Positions 11,955-22,623 of a stretch of DNA of 64,000 nt are shown piece by piece; the stretch's first letter is position 1, and every line of letters begins with the position of its first letter. Under the pieces are notes generated by a model. The model ran no database searches and had not been told where the DNA came from. It saw nothing but the letters and a program-made list of their open reading frames with translations. The stretch spans positions 4,184,430-4,248,429 of the forward strand of contig CM041204.1 of NCBI GenBank assembly GCA_023078555.1, in the 5' to 3' direction. The position numbers were made by a program, and so were the translations under genes. This DNA comes from Ulva prolifera (Eukaryota; Chlorophyta; Ulvophyceae; Ulvales; Ulvaceae).

Positions 11955-12281
11955 GTATGCCCCCCGCCCCCCCCCCCCCCCCCTCTCTGCCCATTGCTGC
12001 CCCCCGGGGAGGCGTTTCGGCTTGCTGTGCATGTGGCTCTCACAGCGGCTGCAAACATCCTGACAGTGCCAAGAGCGAATCCTCTGGGCAGCTCCGAAGT
12101 GTCAAATCTGACGGCTCCTTTGTGTGTCACACCCGGGCCAGTTCCTCGGCTCTGGCCAGGTCCCACGCTCTGAATGCAGATCAGAGTGCTTCAGGCACAA
12201 GAAGGCCAGGTCCAACAACGATCTCCAGTGTTTTTTGGACAAACTGTGTTCCAGATTTGTCCCAAAGGCTCCCGACAACAT

Positions 12282-12645
12282 TCACACGGATCGAGACTGC
12301 AAACAAATAAGTTGTGCTGACAGGGAATCGACACACCTGACGTTGCAACGAATCTTTATATTGTGCGATAACGGCCTCAATCTTCCTCAATTGGTATGAC
12401 TGGTACGCCCTTGCGTCTGGATGCGCTCGCTCTGCGCGCTTGAACGACGACAAGTTACTGTATACTGCAGGATTCGGTCCAAACAGGACTGTGCCATACT
12501 TCGGCTTCTTTGCTTTAGCGACTGCTCCAGCCTGTTCGTCCTCCTCATGCTTTTCGCGACGCTGCTGGCGCTTGGCGACACCTCTGGACTGCGTAGCCAA
12601 TGGCCTATCACGACGCGGATCAAAGTGTGCCTTTGACTTCACCAT
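12282..12645 (-). CDS. Gene C: small basic protein, about 107 aa
   Basis: Two exons, 12645-12337 and 12296-12282. The donor is GTGTGT after ...DSLQRQ and the acceptor TTTGTTTGCAG; the second exon adds only SRSV before TGA. The protein starts MVKSKAHFDPRRDRPLATQS, has a Lys/Arg/Gln/Glu-rich helical stretch (RGVAKRQQRREKHEEDEQ), and a middle segment KYGTVLFGPNPAVYSNLSSF. It looks like a small nuclear or ribosome-associated basic protein, but I do not recognise the family. It sits just right of the duplication junction, so a further copy may lie left of the window. Confidence 0.5.
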
Positions 12646-13572
12646 AGCTGTTATGATACCGTTATAGATGACCAGTGAGGTAGATGGCTCAATTGCCCAA
12701 CATGGGTGCCCCACTAAGGAAGTACATGCGCACCGCCCAAACTAACCTGACAGCGGCAGCACGCGCGGCCCTGTGCGCGCCCTATTGCCAGCTGTTGCAA
12801 CTGGGCAGTGTAGAAAGTCTGTCTGTACCAGGTAGCATTGGCACAGGTGCCACGACATGGCCAGCACATCAACACGCTGGCCATGGAGCACATCAACATG
12901 CCTGGAGTAAAAACCACCCAAGACACAGCGCCATAGCGGATCCAGCGAGGTGCTGTCGCAAGCATCAGGTGCACGACTTCACAATCTCCTCCCCAATGCC
13001 AGGATGTGTAGTCCCTCCTTACCTGTGTTCGCTCCTTGGCTGTGTTCTTTCAGACACACAGCCAAGGACTGATCTCGCAATATCAAGCTCTTGCCATGCT
13101 TCTCGCGCACACGCCGTTACAACCAGTCGCATGGTGACCTGATTAAAAAGAACAGAGCACTTTCGACGCTTCGTATGCTTTGATTCTGGGCAGGACATCT
13201 ACCGCGCTTCAGAGGGGCTTGACATTTTGCTCGTACGAACGCCGTGGTGGGGCTGGCGCGCCCCACGAAGCTTGTCGCTGATTACGAAAAGGAGCTCTGA
13301 TGACGCTAGCTGTTCACTTGTTCTTGGATGTGGATCACGCTATCAGCACGCTTGGTTGTCCGTCGTCGTGTAACTAGCTCGACACTTCGGAGTGCCAAAG
13401 CCTTACCAAACTCAGCTACAGGTATAATCTGTGATGATGCAATCAAGGGCTTCGGAAGATTACATTAAGTGTTCTGTAGCCTGTATTCTATTAGTCTTTC
13501 CTTTCGTTCTAATCTTTCAGTATTACTATCTTCTGCGAACTGCCAAAAGATGGGGACTCGATGCGTCCTCCC
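12646..13572. other. Spacer between gene C and gene B
   Basis: No convincing exon. It should hold the 3' untranslated region of gene B, with TGTAA on the minus strand at 13,464-13,460 (109 bases past the stop), and the promoter of gene C. No TATA box was noticed. Confidence 0.4.
13460..13464 (-). terminator. Probable poly(A) signal (TGTAA) of gene B copy 2
   Basis: TGTAA on the minus strand, 109 bases after the gene B stop codon. UGUAA is the common poly(A) signal in chlorophytes; the word is short, so chance is possible. Confidence 0.35.
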
Positions 13573-16500
13573 TCAAACCTCTACGTCGCCGTCGTCCTTA
13601 TCTATCATTGCACCACCGTTCCCTTCTGCTATTTTGGTTTGTGCGAACACCTGGGCTGTGACAGGCCTCAGGCTATGCTTGGCCTTCTTCTTGGCGTTCT
13701 TCTTGGCATGCTGGAGTTTCTTCTTGGACATGCCAGTGACCTTCTGCCCGTCACTATCATCGAAGCACTCATTCTCAGGCCGTTTGTACAGGATCAGAGA
13801 GTCTGTTGCGGAGACAGCTGTCCTAGAAGGAGTCTCAGAACCTGGTGAGGGGTCAGATACGTTGGTGGCGATTTGACTGTCAGCTGTGGCTTCAAACGCT
13901 TCAGGGGCATCGACTATGGGCTCGGGCAGTACATGTGAGCATGCTGCTGGCTCTGCCCCACATGGCATGTCCTCATCTGTCCTCTCAACATTCCTCATGG
14001 TGGGCGGAGCTAACACCTCGCATCGGAAAGGTCCCTTCGCAACACTCAGTTTGGCATTCTTCTTGGCCTGGTCTCGGTCCCTCTTGGTCGAGCCAGGGGT
14101 CCTCCGGCGGTCGCTTTCATCGAAGAAGTCATTGTCAGGCCGTCTGTACTCTATCAGGAGCCCTTCAAAGGGAAAACACGCCACAGGTGAGGATTCTGGC
14201 TGCCCAAGCACATCTGCCCTCACCGCCGGCTCTGAGGCGGCAGCAGCGCGGCAGTCTGGGACCATCTCCTCACAGGGCTGGCCATCATCAAAGCCTGCAC
14301 CAAGTAATGTTCATGCACCGACTACAACTCACATCGCTGCATGTGCTTGTGCCCACCACACTCACACGTTCGAGCAAAAGCATGTAAGTTCATGCCCACC
14401 ACACGCATACGTTCGCGCAAAAGCATGTACCTTCACACGGATGCAGCAAGGCAAAGGCCACCACACAGGAAAGACAGCTGCAGCAAGGCAAAGGCCACCA
14501 TACAAGAAAGACAAAAGCCAGCACATTGGTGCAGGAAAGCCTACCTGCTGCGATCCCGGGCATGAGGGATTGGCACGTTGCCAGCGGCATGTTAACTTCC
14601 GCCGCCAGTTCAGAGAGGACCGCCTGCACGGCAGCCGGCTGAGCCTCCGCCGCCACCTCCGCAGAAAAGTGTGTGCAGAGTGTTACCACCTCTGGCAGCA
14701 GGCAAGCCCCCCAGTCGACGCTCATCTCACCGTCCACGAGGCAGGCTTCAGCCGGCCCAGCTGCGGACAGGAGCGCTGCCAGCTGCGAGCCAAGCGTACT
14801 GCCATCAGGCAGCAGGCAAGCCCCCCAGTCGATAATCATCTCACCGTCCACGAGGCAGGCTTCAGCCGGCCCAGCTGCGGACAGGAGCGCTGCCAGCTGC
14901 GAGCCAAGCGTACTGCCATCAGGCAGCAGGCAAGCCCCCCAGTCGACGCTCATCTCACCGTCCACCAGGCGGGCTTCAGCCGGACCAGCTGCGGACAGAA
15001 GTGCTGCCAGCTGCGAGCCAAGAGAACTGCCATCAGGCAGCAGGCAAGCCCCCCAGTCGATAATCATCTCACCACCTGACAAACGAGCCATCTCTGGCTC
15101 AGCTGCAGCTACAGGCAGCGGAAAAGACGCCACAGGAGAGGATGCTGGTTGCCCAAGCACATCTGCCCTCTCCGCCGGCTCTGAGGCGGCAGCAGCGCGG
15201 CAGTCTGGGACCATCTCCTCACAGGGCTGGCCATCATCAAAGCCTGCACCAAGTAATGTTCATGCACTGACTACAACTAACATCGCTGCATGTGCTTGTG
15301 CCCACCACACTCACACGTTTGAGCAAAAGCATGTAACTTCGCACGAATGCAGCAAGGCAAGGCCACCATACAAGAAAGACAAAAGCCAGTGGTGCAGAAT
15401 CGCTGCATGTGCTTGTGCCCACCACACTCACACGTTCGAGCAAAAGCATGTAACTTCGCACGAATGCAGCAAGGCAAGGCCACCATACAAGAAAGACAAA
15501 AGCCAGCACATTGGTGCAGGAAAGCCTACCTGCTGCGATCCCGGGTATGAGGGATTGGCCCGTTGCCAGCGGCATGTCAAGTTCCGTCGCCACTTCAGAG
15601 AGGACCGCCTCCTGCACGGCAGCCAGCTGAGCCACCGCCACCTCCGCGGCCGGCAGCTCCGCAGCCGCCGCCACCTCCACAGAAAACTGTTTGCAGAGCG
15701 TTACCACCTCTGGCAGCAGATACGCCCCCCAGTCGACAGTCACCTCACCGTCCACGAGGCAGGCTTCAGCCGGCCCAGCAGCGGACAGGAGCGCTGCCAG
15801 CTGCGAGCCAAGCGTGTTGCCGTCGGGCAGCAGGCAAGCGCCCCAGTCAATGATCATCTCACCGTCCACGAGGCAGGCTTCAGCCGGCCCAGCAGCGGAC
15901 AGGAGCGCTGCCAGCTGCGAGCCAAGCGTGTTGCCGTTGGGCAGCAGGCAAGCGCCCCAGTCAATGATCATCTCACCGCCTGACAAACGAGCCATCTCGG
16001 GCTCAGCTGCAGGTAGATGTGCTGCCAGCTTTTGGAAGATTGAGCTTACGAGAGCCGACACTTCGCATGCAATCGTGACCTGCACAGCACATGCCGTCAG
16101 CACTCTGGCCTGGTGACGCCGCAGCGCACCGACCACCACGGCAGTGCCCAAGAGTGCAGGACACAATGATACGGTTGCACCGACACAAGCAGGAGCTGCA
16201 TGCAAGCTTTCCAACGTACTCACGTGCAGCATTCAACCCTGCCACAGCAGCTGCAACCCTCGTAGAGTTCCCGTCGGACATATACAAAAAGCACACATGC
16301 ACCACGTAGGACAGTCTGTTGCGGCACACCTCTTGCAGACGAGTGTACACTCCGGAGCCCATCTGGCAGAGATCCTGATCCTCAATGCTCTCAGCTGGGA
16401 TGTCAGAGCCATGCTCGTGGACGCTGGAGTCGCTAGTGCTCATACCGTCATCAAGCGACAGCATGGCAAAGCGGTTGAGGCGGCTTGGCGGCGCCTCATC

Positions 16501-16662
16501 GTCACCGTCGGAGTCCTCAATGGAGGAGGTCACCTCAGAGGCAGAGGAGGCGTGCGACAGAGTGAAGGCGTCCCCGGCGCTCAGAACAGACGATGCCTCG
16601 GAGGCGTCTGACACCGACGACACGTCCGTTGTGTCGCCGTCGGACTCTCCCACGCGCTGCAT
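13573..16662 (-). CDS. Gene B copy 2: repeat-rich protein, about 841 aa, unrecognised
   Basis: Exons: 16662-16224, then (16195 or 16079)-15530, 15243-14545 and 14294-13573. The last three are joined by phase-1 introns with matching phase (IAA|G|FDDGQPC). Exon 1 is acidic and Ser-rich (SSVSDASEASSVLSAGDAF), followed by a hydrophobic patch. Exon 2 has two full 38-residue repeats plus a divergent last unit; exon 3 has three plus one. Exon 4 carries two copies of a different module (YRRPDNDFFDESD and YKRPENECFDDSD), each followed by a Lys/Ala-rich stretch. Exons 3 and 4 begin with the same 40-odd residues, so the gene grew by exon duplication. The exon 1-2 junction is unresolved: the strong GTGAGT donor fits in phase only with an acceptor 28 bases away. 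No signal peptide is visible and the function is unknown. Confidence 0.6.
14690..15995 (-). repeat. 114-bp tandem repeat arrays in two exons of gene B copy 2
   Basis: Two arrays of the 38-codon unit: about 14,690-15,090 (three full units plus a divergent terminal one) and about 15,715-15,995 (two full plus one terminal). Both end in a divergent unit reading VDWGA(C/Y)LLPEVVTL(C)... and a shared tail ending LAT(C/G)QSL(M/I)PGIAA. This shows that the whole exon, not only the units, was duplicated. Confidence 0.88.
15282..15509. repeat. 117-bp tandem duplication inside a gene B intron
   Basis: The sequence from 15,282 (atcgctgcatgtgcttgtg...) is repeated from 15,399 with few changes, within the intron 15,244-15,529. 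The same sequence occurs once in the next intron (14,295-14,544), so the introns are duplicates of each other as well. Confidence 0.85.
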
Positions 16663-16877
16663 GCAGCTCTCTGTCTAGCAGAGTGCAGGCGTGGTGCTGG
16701 TTACCGCCTTTGTGGAGGCTGGCGGCATACTCCTGACAAATACAATGTGATTGCAGTGGGAAGACAGGCGGTGACATGGAGCATGGGTGCTGGCTGGGGG
16801 GGATGCTGTGCCAGGACAGGAGCCTCATCACCGCATGTGTACAGACAAGCGTGTACTTGTAGATACCACCTTTGACA

Positions 16878-16891
16878 ACTTTATAAAGCTT
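16878..16891 (-). promoter_or_regulatory. TATA-like element upstream of gene B copy 2
   Basis: TATAAAG on the minus strand about 220 bases before the gene B ATG at 16,662. It is the equivalent of 1,218-1,231, with one base changed in the palindrome arm. Confidence 0.4.
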
Positions 16892-17278
16892 CTCGGGATG
16901 TGGCAGAAGGCCAGGGGGAGAGCAGCACCTCTTGGACTGTGGGCATGGGCAGGTTTGGTTGCTGGGACGGCATTCGGCCGCGTGCTGTTGTGGCAGCGGC
17001 AGAGATCCTTGCGCGACCCCTCCCCTGGGGTGCAGCAGTTCCAGCCGCCTGCAACGAGCCAGAACTTGAGGTTATGTTCTTTGGTGGACGGTGGGCTTAT
17101 AGGCTGATGGCTGCAAGCTCGATGATGCAACAGTGGTGCAGCAGTGAACGACACACCAGGGCAAGCTCAAGAAATAGAGAGCAGACATGCAAGCGCTCAG
17201 TCGGTGCTGCACTGCCAGGTGGCCAGCATCAAGCACGCGAGCTGCAGTGGCCTTGGGACGTGGAGTTGGGGTGCTGGC

Positions 17279-19903
17279 CTAGTCTGAGAGCATGGGGCAC
17301 ACCACAGCAGCGTTCGCGGAGGCCTCTTCTGCAGCCAGCGCGTTCACCGCCTCCAAGCGAAGCTCCTCACAGATGTCGCCGACTGCAGCCTCGATGTCAG
17401 CCTCGAGCACCTCGCCGTCAACTGCCAGTGCCGGCACAGCAACCTCGCCGTCGGTGGTGGCCTCGATGACCACTGTGTCCACTGGGTGCGCCTCGGCCTC
17501 CACCTCTCCCTCTGCAGCTGTGAGTGGCCCAGCAGCATCGGCTGCTGCAGCAGGCTCCAGTGGCACCTCGATCTCGAGCGTCACCTCATACTCAGCAGAG
17601 GCGCCCTGCACCACAGTGATGACTCAGTCCAAGGCATGTGCACTGGAACATTTCCCATTGAGGCTTGCTGTCAACCACGTTGTTGTGCGCTCTGTCAGCT
17701 TGTCAGAACAAGCGTGTGCAGACGGTGGGTAGCGAGATTGCGGCGAACGCTGCGAGCATGCGACCCATTGCACGGCGCCTGCGGCGGCGGACAGCTGCTG
17801 GGTCCCTCACACCTCATCGCCCGCTGCCCCCGCGCTGTGCAATGCGGCATCCACAGCACGGCCGTGGCCGTCCCGATACCGCGGCCGCATAGCCAGGGAC
17901 CGTGCCAGGACGCGGACGAAGGCGGTCAGCTGCACGGTGGAGGTTGTGGCATCACTGCCGCCGCTGTTGACCGGGGAATCGGAGCTCACCTCCCCGGCAC
18001 CTTCCTGCTGTGGAGCCAGCATGTGCTCCTCTGTAGCAGACTCCTCGGCGACCGGAGGCAGAGCGGTCTCCTCCATAGATGAGGCGGCCTCCTTGGTGAC
18101 TGGTCGGAGCATTGTCGAGGAGTTCATGAGGGCCCTCATGCGGCTCTCACCCATGGGGCCCCCTGTGGACATTCCGCCGGCGAGGGCTGACGTGGCTGAG
18201 CCCATCGCAATGCTGGTCGAGGCGGAATCCAGCGGCGCACTCGCGATGCCCAGCAGAGACGCCCCGGCGCCGGTGGGAGCCTCGAGGACTGACAGCATCT
18301 GCACGGCAGTACCCAGCCGTCATAGCATGCGCAGGTCCTATATGCGGATGCACTCTGCCAAGGAGAGGTGCGGCCACCGTCTGGCACGCCGCCTGTCCAT
18401 ATGTATATGCAGGTCAAACCCTGCAGAAATGTTCATGAGGCACGACACAAGCACAATCATCATGATGATATGCACCTGTCTGGGAGCATCAAATCGTGTC
18501 TGTACTAGTCGTGCTTAAGTGTACGCCATGAGGGCGGAGGATGTTCATGTGGTCGTGGCTACAGCAATGTGCAACAGCACAGTGCGGAGGAGTAAGGGGC
18601 CACACCGACGCCAGAGGCCCTGAAAGCATGCTCGGTGCGTCGCCCATGCTGCGGTGCTTCGGCAGAGCGCCCTCAGTGCCGGCCGCGGCTAGCGCATCCG
18701 CACCGACAGAGGCGGGGGCCATGTCGGCGAGGTTGCGGCCGGCGACGAACCCCTCCAGGGTGCGGCGTCGTGGCGGGGCCCCGCCTTTGAGGTCCGAAGC
18801 CTTCTGGTATTCAGGGTCATCCCCCTGTGCGCATACGGTGCATGAGGTCAGGGGAGAAGCCCAGGCGACCCTTACATGTTCGTCTGCGGCGTGCTGGATG
18901 TGTGCTGCATATATATATGCAGCGAGTGTCGACTGTAGCTAGGTGTGCGTGCAGCAGTCATTGCCATGGAGCTGAGGAAGTACCTTAGCTTGGCGGGAAG
19001 ACAGCAAAGCCTGGAGATCTTGGACGTTGGAGACCAGAGTCAGCAGCCTGGACGACAGCTCGGTGTCGGGGACCATTGATGCCTGTCCCCGCAGGGCCAG
19101 GAACGCGGCGTTCTGTGGCAACGCAGCCACGCAGCCGCCACTGGGCTCGGGCACCCCACAGCCGGAGCCGCCGAGTTTGCGGTGCATGGCGGAAATGGCT
19201 TGAACCACCCCTTGCAGGCAACCCTGCGCTGGCTGAGCCCCCGGCTTCAGGGTGACCTGCACATGGCAAGACACACGCACATCACCACAGCTTAAGGTGG
19301 GGTGACATCGTGTCTGTGCAGCTCCGGTTGAGGAGTAGATGCACTGTCTGATTGAGCACTTGCAGGCCACTAGGGTTTCCGGAACAGACGCTGGCGGCTG
19401 GCCGACTACGTGTACGATGATGCAGCAGGATGACAATGCCGTATGCATGCTGCACACGTGGCGGCAGGCGCGTTATGTGTGTGCTAACATGCATGGGGCT
19501 GGTGTATCAGATCCTGCGGGTTTGCATACGTCATCATAAATCACGCACGGGCCCACGTGCGCCCTGGCACAGCCGCGAGCACTTTGATTGTGTTTGCTTG
19601 AAAACCCTTTACGCAAGTCACAGCAAAACATTCCTAAGAAACTGAATTGGGAAATCGATCTATCTGACGTGAATTGGTGCTGTCAGGCTGCCGGTGTAGA
19701 CGTCGCCATGTGCAGACAGTGGCGGCATCGATCGATCCTTCGATGCTGTCGACGGCACCGACAACACTGCGTTGCCTTCCAGTATACAGCAAGCGCACCT
19801 CAGAAGCATGGCCCTTGCTACATGGCTTCACTCCCTTGCAGGTCGCCTCGGCATCTCGGCTCTCGGCAGCAGGTGTTCCAGAAGACATCATCACAGAAGC
19901 CAT
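17279..19903 (-). CDS. Gene A copy 2: unrecognised five-exon protein, about 469 aa
   Basis: Exons: 19903-19799, 19256-18984, 18824-18606, 18298-17813 and 17605-17279; all introns are GT-AG and phase 0. The exon phasing, the in-frame single-codon indel against copy 1 and the silent change next to one donor (TCA/TCG) support the model. Exon 2 carries a Gly/Cys-rich run; exon 5 is acidic with repeated DGEV/EVxVP-like elements and ends ...VVCPMLSD. The intron 19,257-19,798 is long and could hide a further phase-0 exon. Neighbours: gene B follows on the same strand about 600 bases downstream; the TATA box is at 20,042-20,049. Function unknown. Confidence 0.65.
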
Positions 19904-20041
19904 TGTAGTCGAGCGATCCGGACTCCGGAAGTACTTCGGAAGTAAAAGTCGCGAGAGGCGGTGGGCAGAAGACTGGAAGCTGAGGTAGCTGTAGGCGTAG
20001 TTGGCGAGAGTGGAGTAAGGACGGCTGAGGGCTGCCGGGAG

Positions 20042-20049
20042 TATTTATA
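20042..20049 (-). promoter_or_regulatory. TATA box of gene A copy 2
   Basis: TATAAATA on the minus strand, 139 bases upstream of the ATG at 19,903; identical in motif and spacing to copy 1. Confidence 0.55.
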
Positions 20050-21315
20050 CCATTCGCGAGGTGGAGGCCTAGGAGCTCGAGAGGACATGTGCACTCGCGA
20101 TCGCAAACAGCTGCAGCCCATGGGACCCGGGCGATATCGAGCTCGACATGCCTGCATGCACATCTGCTTCTCCAGTGTCTCTAGCCTCAGCGTCTCGGCC
20201 GTATGGATGCATATAAATCTGCCTCCTTATTTCTACACTCTATCGACGCACAAGCCGCCACGCCCATGGCCGTGTATCTCGGGGATATCGATGTGCACGT
20301 GTCACGTGAATTCTTAAGCAGGCAATGGCGGCCCTCAGCGGCGGCGCCAGATGTCGCGCCGTGCTGCAACACTAGAACGACAGCAACGCACTTTCTTTCT
20401 TCAAGAGATGCACGGTATACCTGGAGATCAGAGGATTTCTACGGTGCAGCTCGTTGGAGGAAGGGAAGCAGCAAATGTATAAGCCGCTCCATGGATCTCG
20501 AGATACTGCGCGCATGCATAACATCGTATGCGATTGCATGTACATGTTGCAGGCGGGCGAACGGGTGCAGACAAACCAAGAAAGAAGTTCCTATGCTTTT
20601 GCATGGGGATCTCCCAGTATTGCACAGCTGCGCGCGCGCGAGCCAATTGATGCGGGAGATTGGCGCCCGTCGCACTAGGCAAGCTTAAGCTAACGCACGT
20701 GCAGAGCCTCGACTCCCGTCTGTTATTATTGACTATTCCAGCTTTTGCGATGCTCACCCGCCGCCGCAAGCGCGATGCCTAAGCTGGTAGATGATCGGCC
20801 GCGGTGCGAGCGCTAGGCTGTTCTCGATGCTCGAGATTATACATGATTAGTGCGTGCCGCCCGTGCTGGCCAACAAAGGGTTCTGGAATGTCAAAACATA
20901 AGATCGACATCCTGTAGCCGATGATATTCGGCCAGACCATGGAGGCATGTGCCGGCTATTTGGATGCTATTTGGATAGATCCTGATTCACTATTGCAGCT
21001 GCAGAAAGCTGTAGACACTGGCAGGTCCATACCCATTCCTCTTCAGTTTCTGTAACGACATAAGGTTGTGTAAAATATTCTACAAGAACGACTTCACCAG
21101 CGACAGGCGCCCGTGACGCTTTTTGGACCCTTTATCACGGGCCCTTTTACTCGACTTCGGTGCTTCGAGATCGACTCTTGTGGGCTGTCAATTGCACCCC
21201 GTCACGTGCAGAACCATTGAATGATGTTATAGAATGTTTCACGTGTGTCCTCGGAAAATTTTGGGCTGGCACGTCGACCGTATCCAGCGTGTTTCGCTGA
21301 GTGCATTCCCAACAG

Positions 21316-21721
21316 GCGGGTACCGTAGTCGCGCTCCAAGACGCTCTTGTCAGCTTCAATGCCACTGAAACCGTTGAATCAATCGATCGGTCAATTGCTG
21401 GTGAGCAGCTGGTGATTCAATGCATGTTGGCTTTGGCCTGCAGATATGGTGCCTGCCTTGATCGCGACTCCCGGGCTGCGTATTGTCGTGAACGGCAGAT
21501 TCTTAGCCGCCTACCGCCAACCTGGGCAGGTATGTAATCGTTTTGGAATGTCTGCTGCGCCATTGTGTGTGTGGTCCGTAGCGGGCGTCCAGTTAAGGCG
21601 TGCTCGCCATATCTATGTGGTTCGTTTGCGATACAGCTGGGTCCCTGACGCGGCCGCGATTGATCATATTCACCGACGTATGTATCAAGGTTATGAGGTC
21701 GGCGATCTGCCTGCATGTTAA
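21316..21721 (+). CDS. Possible small spliced gene, copy 2 (weak)
   Basis: Exons up to 21400, 21444-21529 and 21593-21721, joined by GT-AG introns of 43 and 63 bases in compatible phase and ending in TAA. The product would read ...SIADMVPALIATPGLRI... and then LRRARHIYVVRLRYSW. The start is unresolved, no family is recognised, and minus-strand frames are also open here, so this may not be a gene. Confidence 0.25.
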
Positions 21722-22600
21722 TAGTTTCACCGGCGACGATCAGGTCTGCATACAGCAAGGCAACCGCCACGCCTCCCAGGCACACCTCTCACAAAGACAG
21801 CATGCAGGAACTGGATGTCGAATAGGAAGGTCTGCTCGTCGATCTGCGTCTTGTCATGCTGATGCTGATGTCGCTCCGCTTGAACGATGATCGCTGCGAC
21901 ACTCCCGTGAAACAAAAAAAGAAACCTACTGAGCTACGATAGCGGCGGCGGGTCAGCAGTAAACAGTTGCTGTTGGTATACGTTGACATCGTGTTGGCCA
22001 GGCTGTTCGCGGGTCGGGAAGTTGCAGTACCGATTGCAGCGTGAGTGCAAATGGACGTCTACACGCAGTCTCCAAATATGTTCGGGCCCAGATAAAAACA
22101 TCATTTTTTTTTTCAACTTCCACATGTCGAGATGGCTTCTACTCCCCCGTTCTGCAGTATCAGGCGTAGGCGACGTGTTCGCTCGCTCTTGTGGCGAAAA
22201 GGCCTTGCGGGACGAACGGCTACACGTTGAGACCCACAAGGCATCCCGTCAACGTGCAGCTCAGATTGGCAACCTCGATATATTTACGGTGATTGCGGAG
22301 TGCCACGCAGTATCCAATCCAGTGCAGGGGCGCCGGTACTGTTTCAGAGTGTTGACACACACTCGTAACTCTTTCAGTGGTATCAAAGGTCTGGCGTCTG
22401 GTGAACAATTACGAGTGCTCCCGCACTGCTGTCTAATCAGTTTCAAGGTCTGGCTGTCGTCATCGGTGAGTTTTACGCAGATCCACAAACGGCTCATTCA
22501 GGCATATGCCACGCTTCACCTCAAGGTAATTACTGGATAAGGGCTCGAGAGCCCCTAGGACGCTGCAGCGCGCTGTGTCGTATTGGCTGTATTCCAACGT

Positions 22601-22623
22601 CCCCCCCCCCCCCCCCCCCCCCC
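22601..22623 (+). repeat. Poly-C tract (C23), copy 2
   Basis: A homopolymer of 23 C in the upstream region of the whole cyclin gene; 13 C in copy 1. Confidence 0.9.

Larger units (their letters stand above)
1..12055. repeat. Tandem segmental duplication, copy 1 (left edge outside window)
   Basis: Nearly base-for-base identical to about 15,750-25,544. The offset is 15,660-15,664 up to 6,851 and 13,409-13,488 after 9,107, because 2,255 bases are present only in this copy. Identity stops abruptly at 12,055 (copy 2: 25,544), inside an intron of the cyclin gene. The unit holds gene B (5' part visible), gene A, a gene-poor stretch and the first five cyclin exons. Substitutions are only a few per kilobase, so the duplication looks recent. 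If the copies are directly adjacent, the unit begins at 12,056 and copy 1 would begin about 3.6 kb left of the window (inference). Confidence 0.93.

Noticed and set aside
16224-16662. PHO80-like cyclin similarity in gene B exon 1-2
   Set aside because: A few hydrophobic positions agree but no cyclin signature residues are present.
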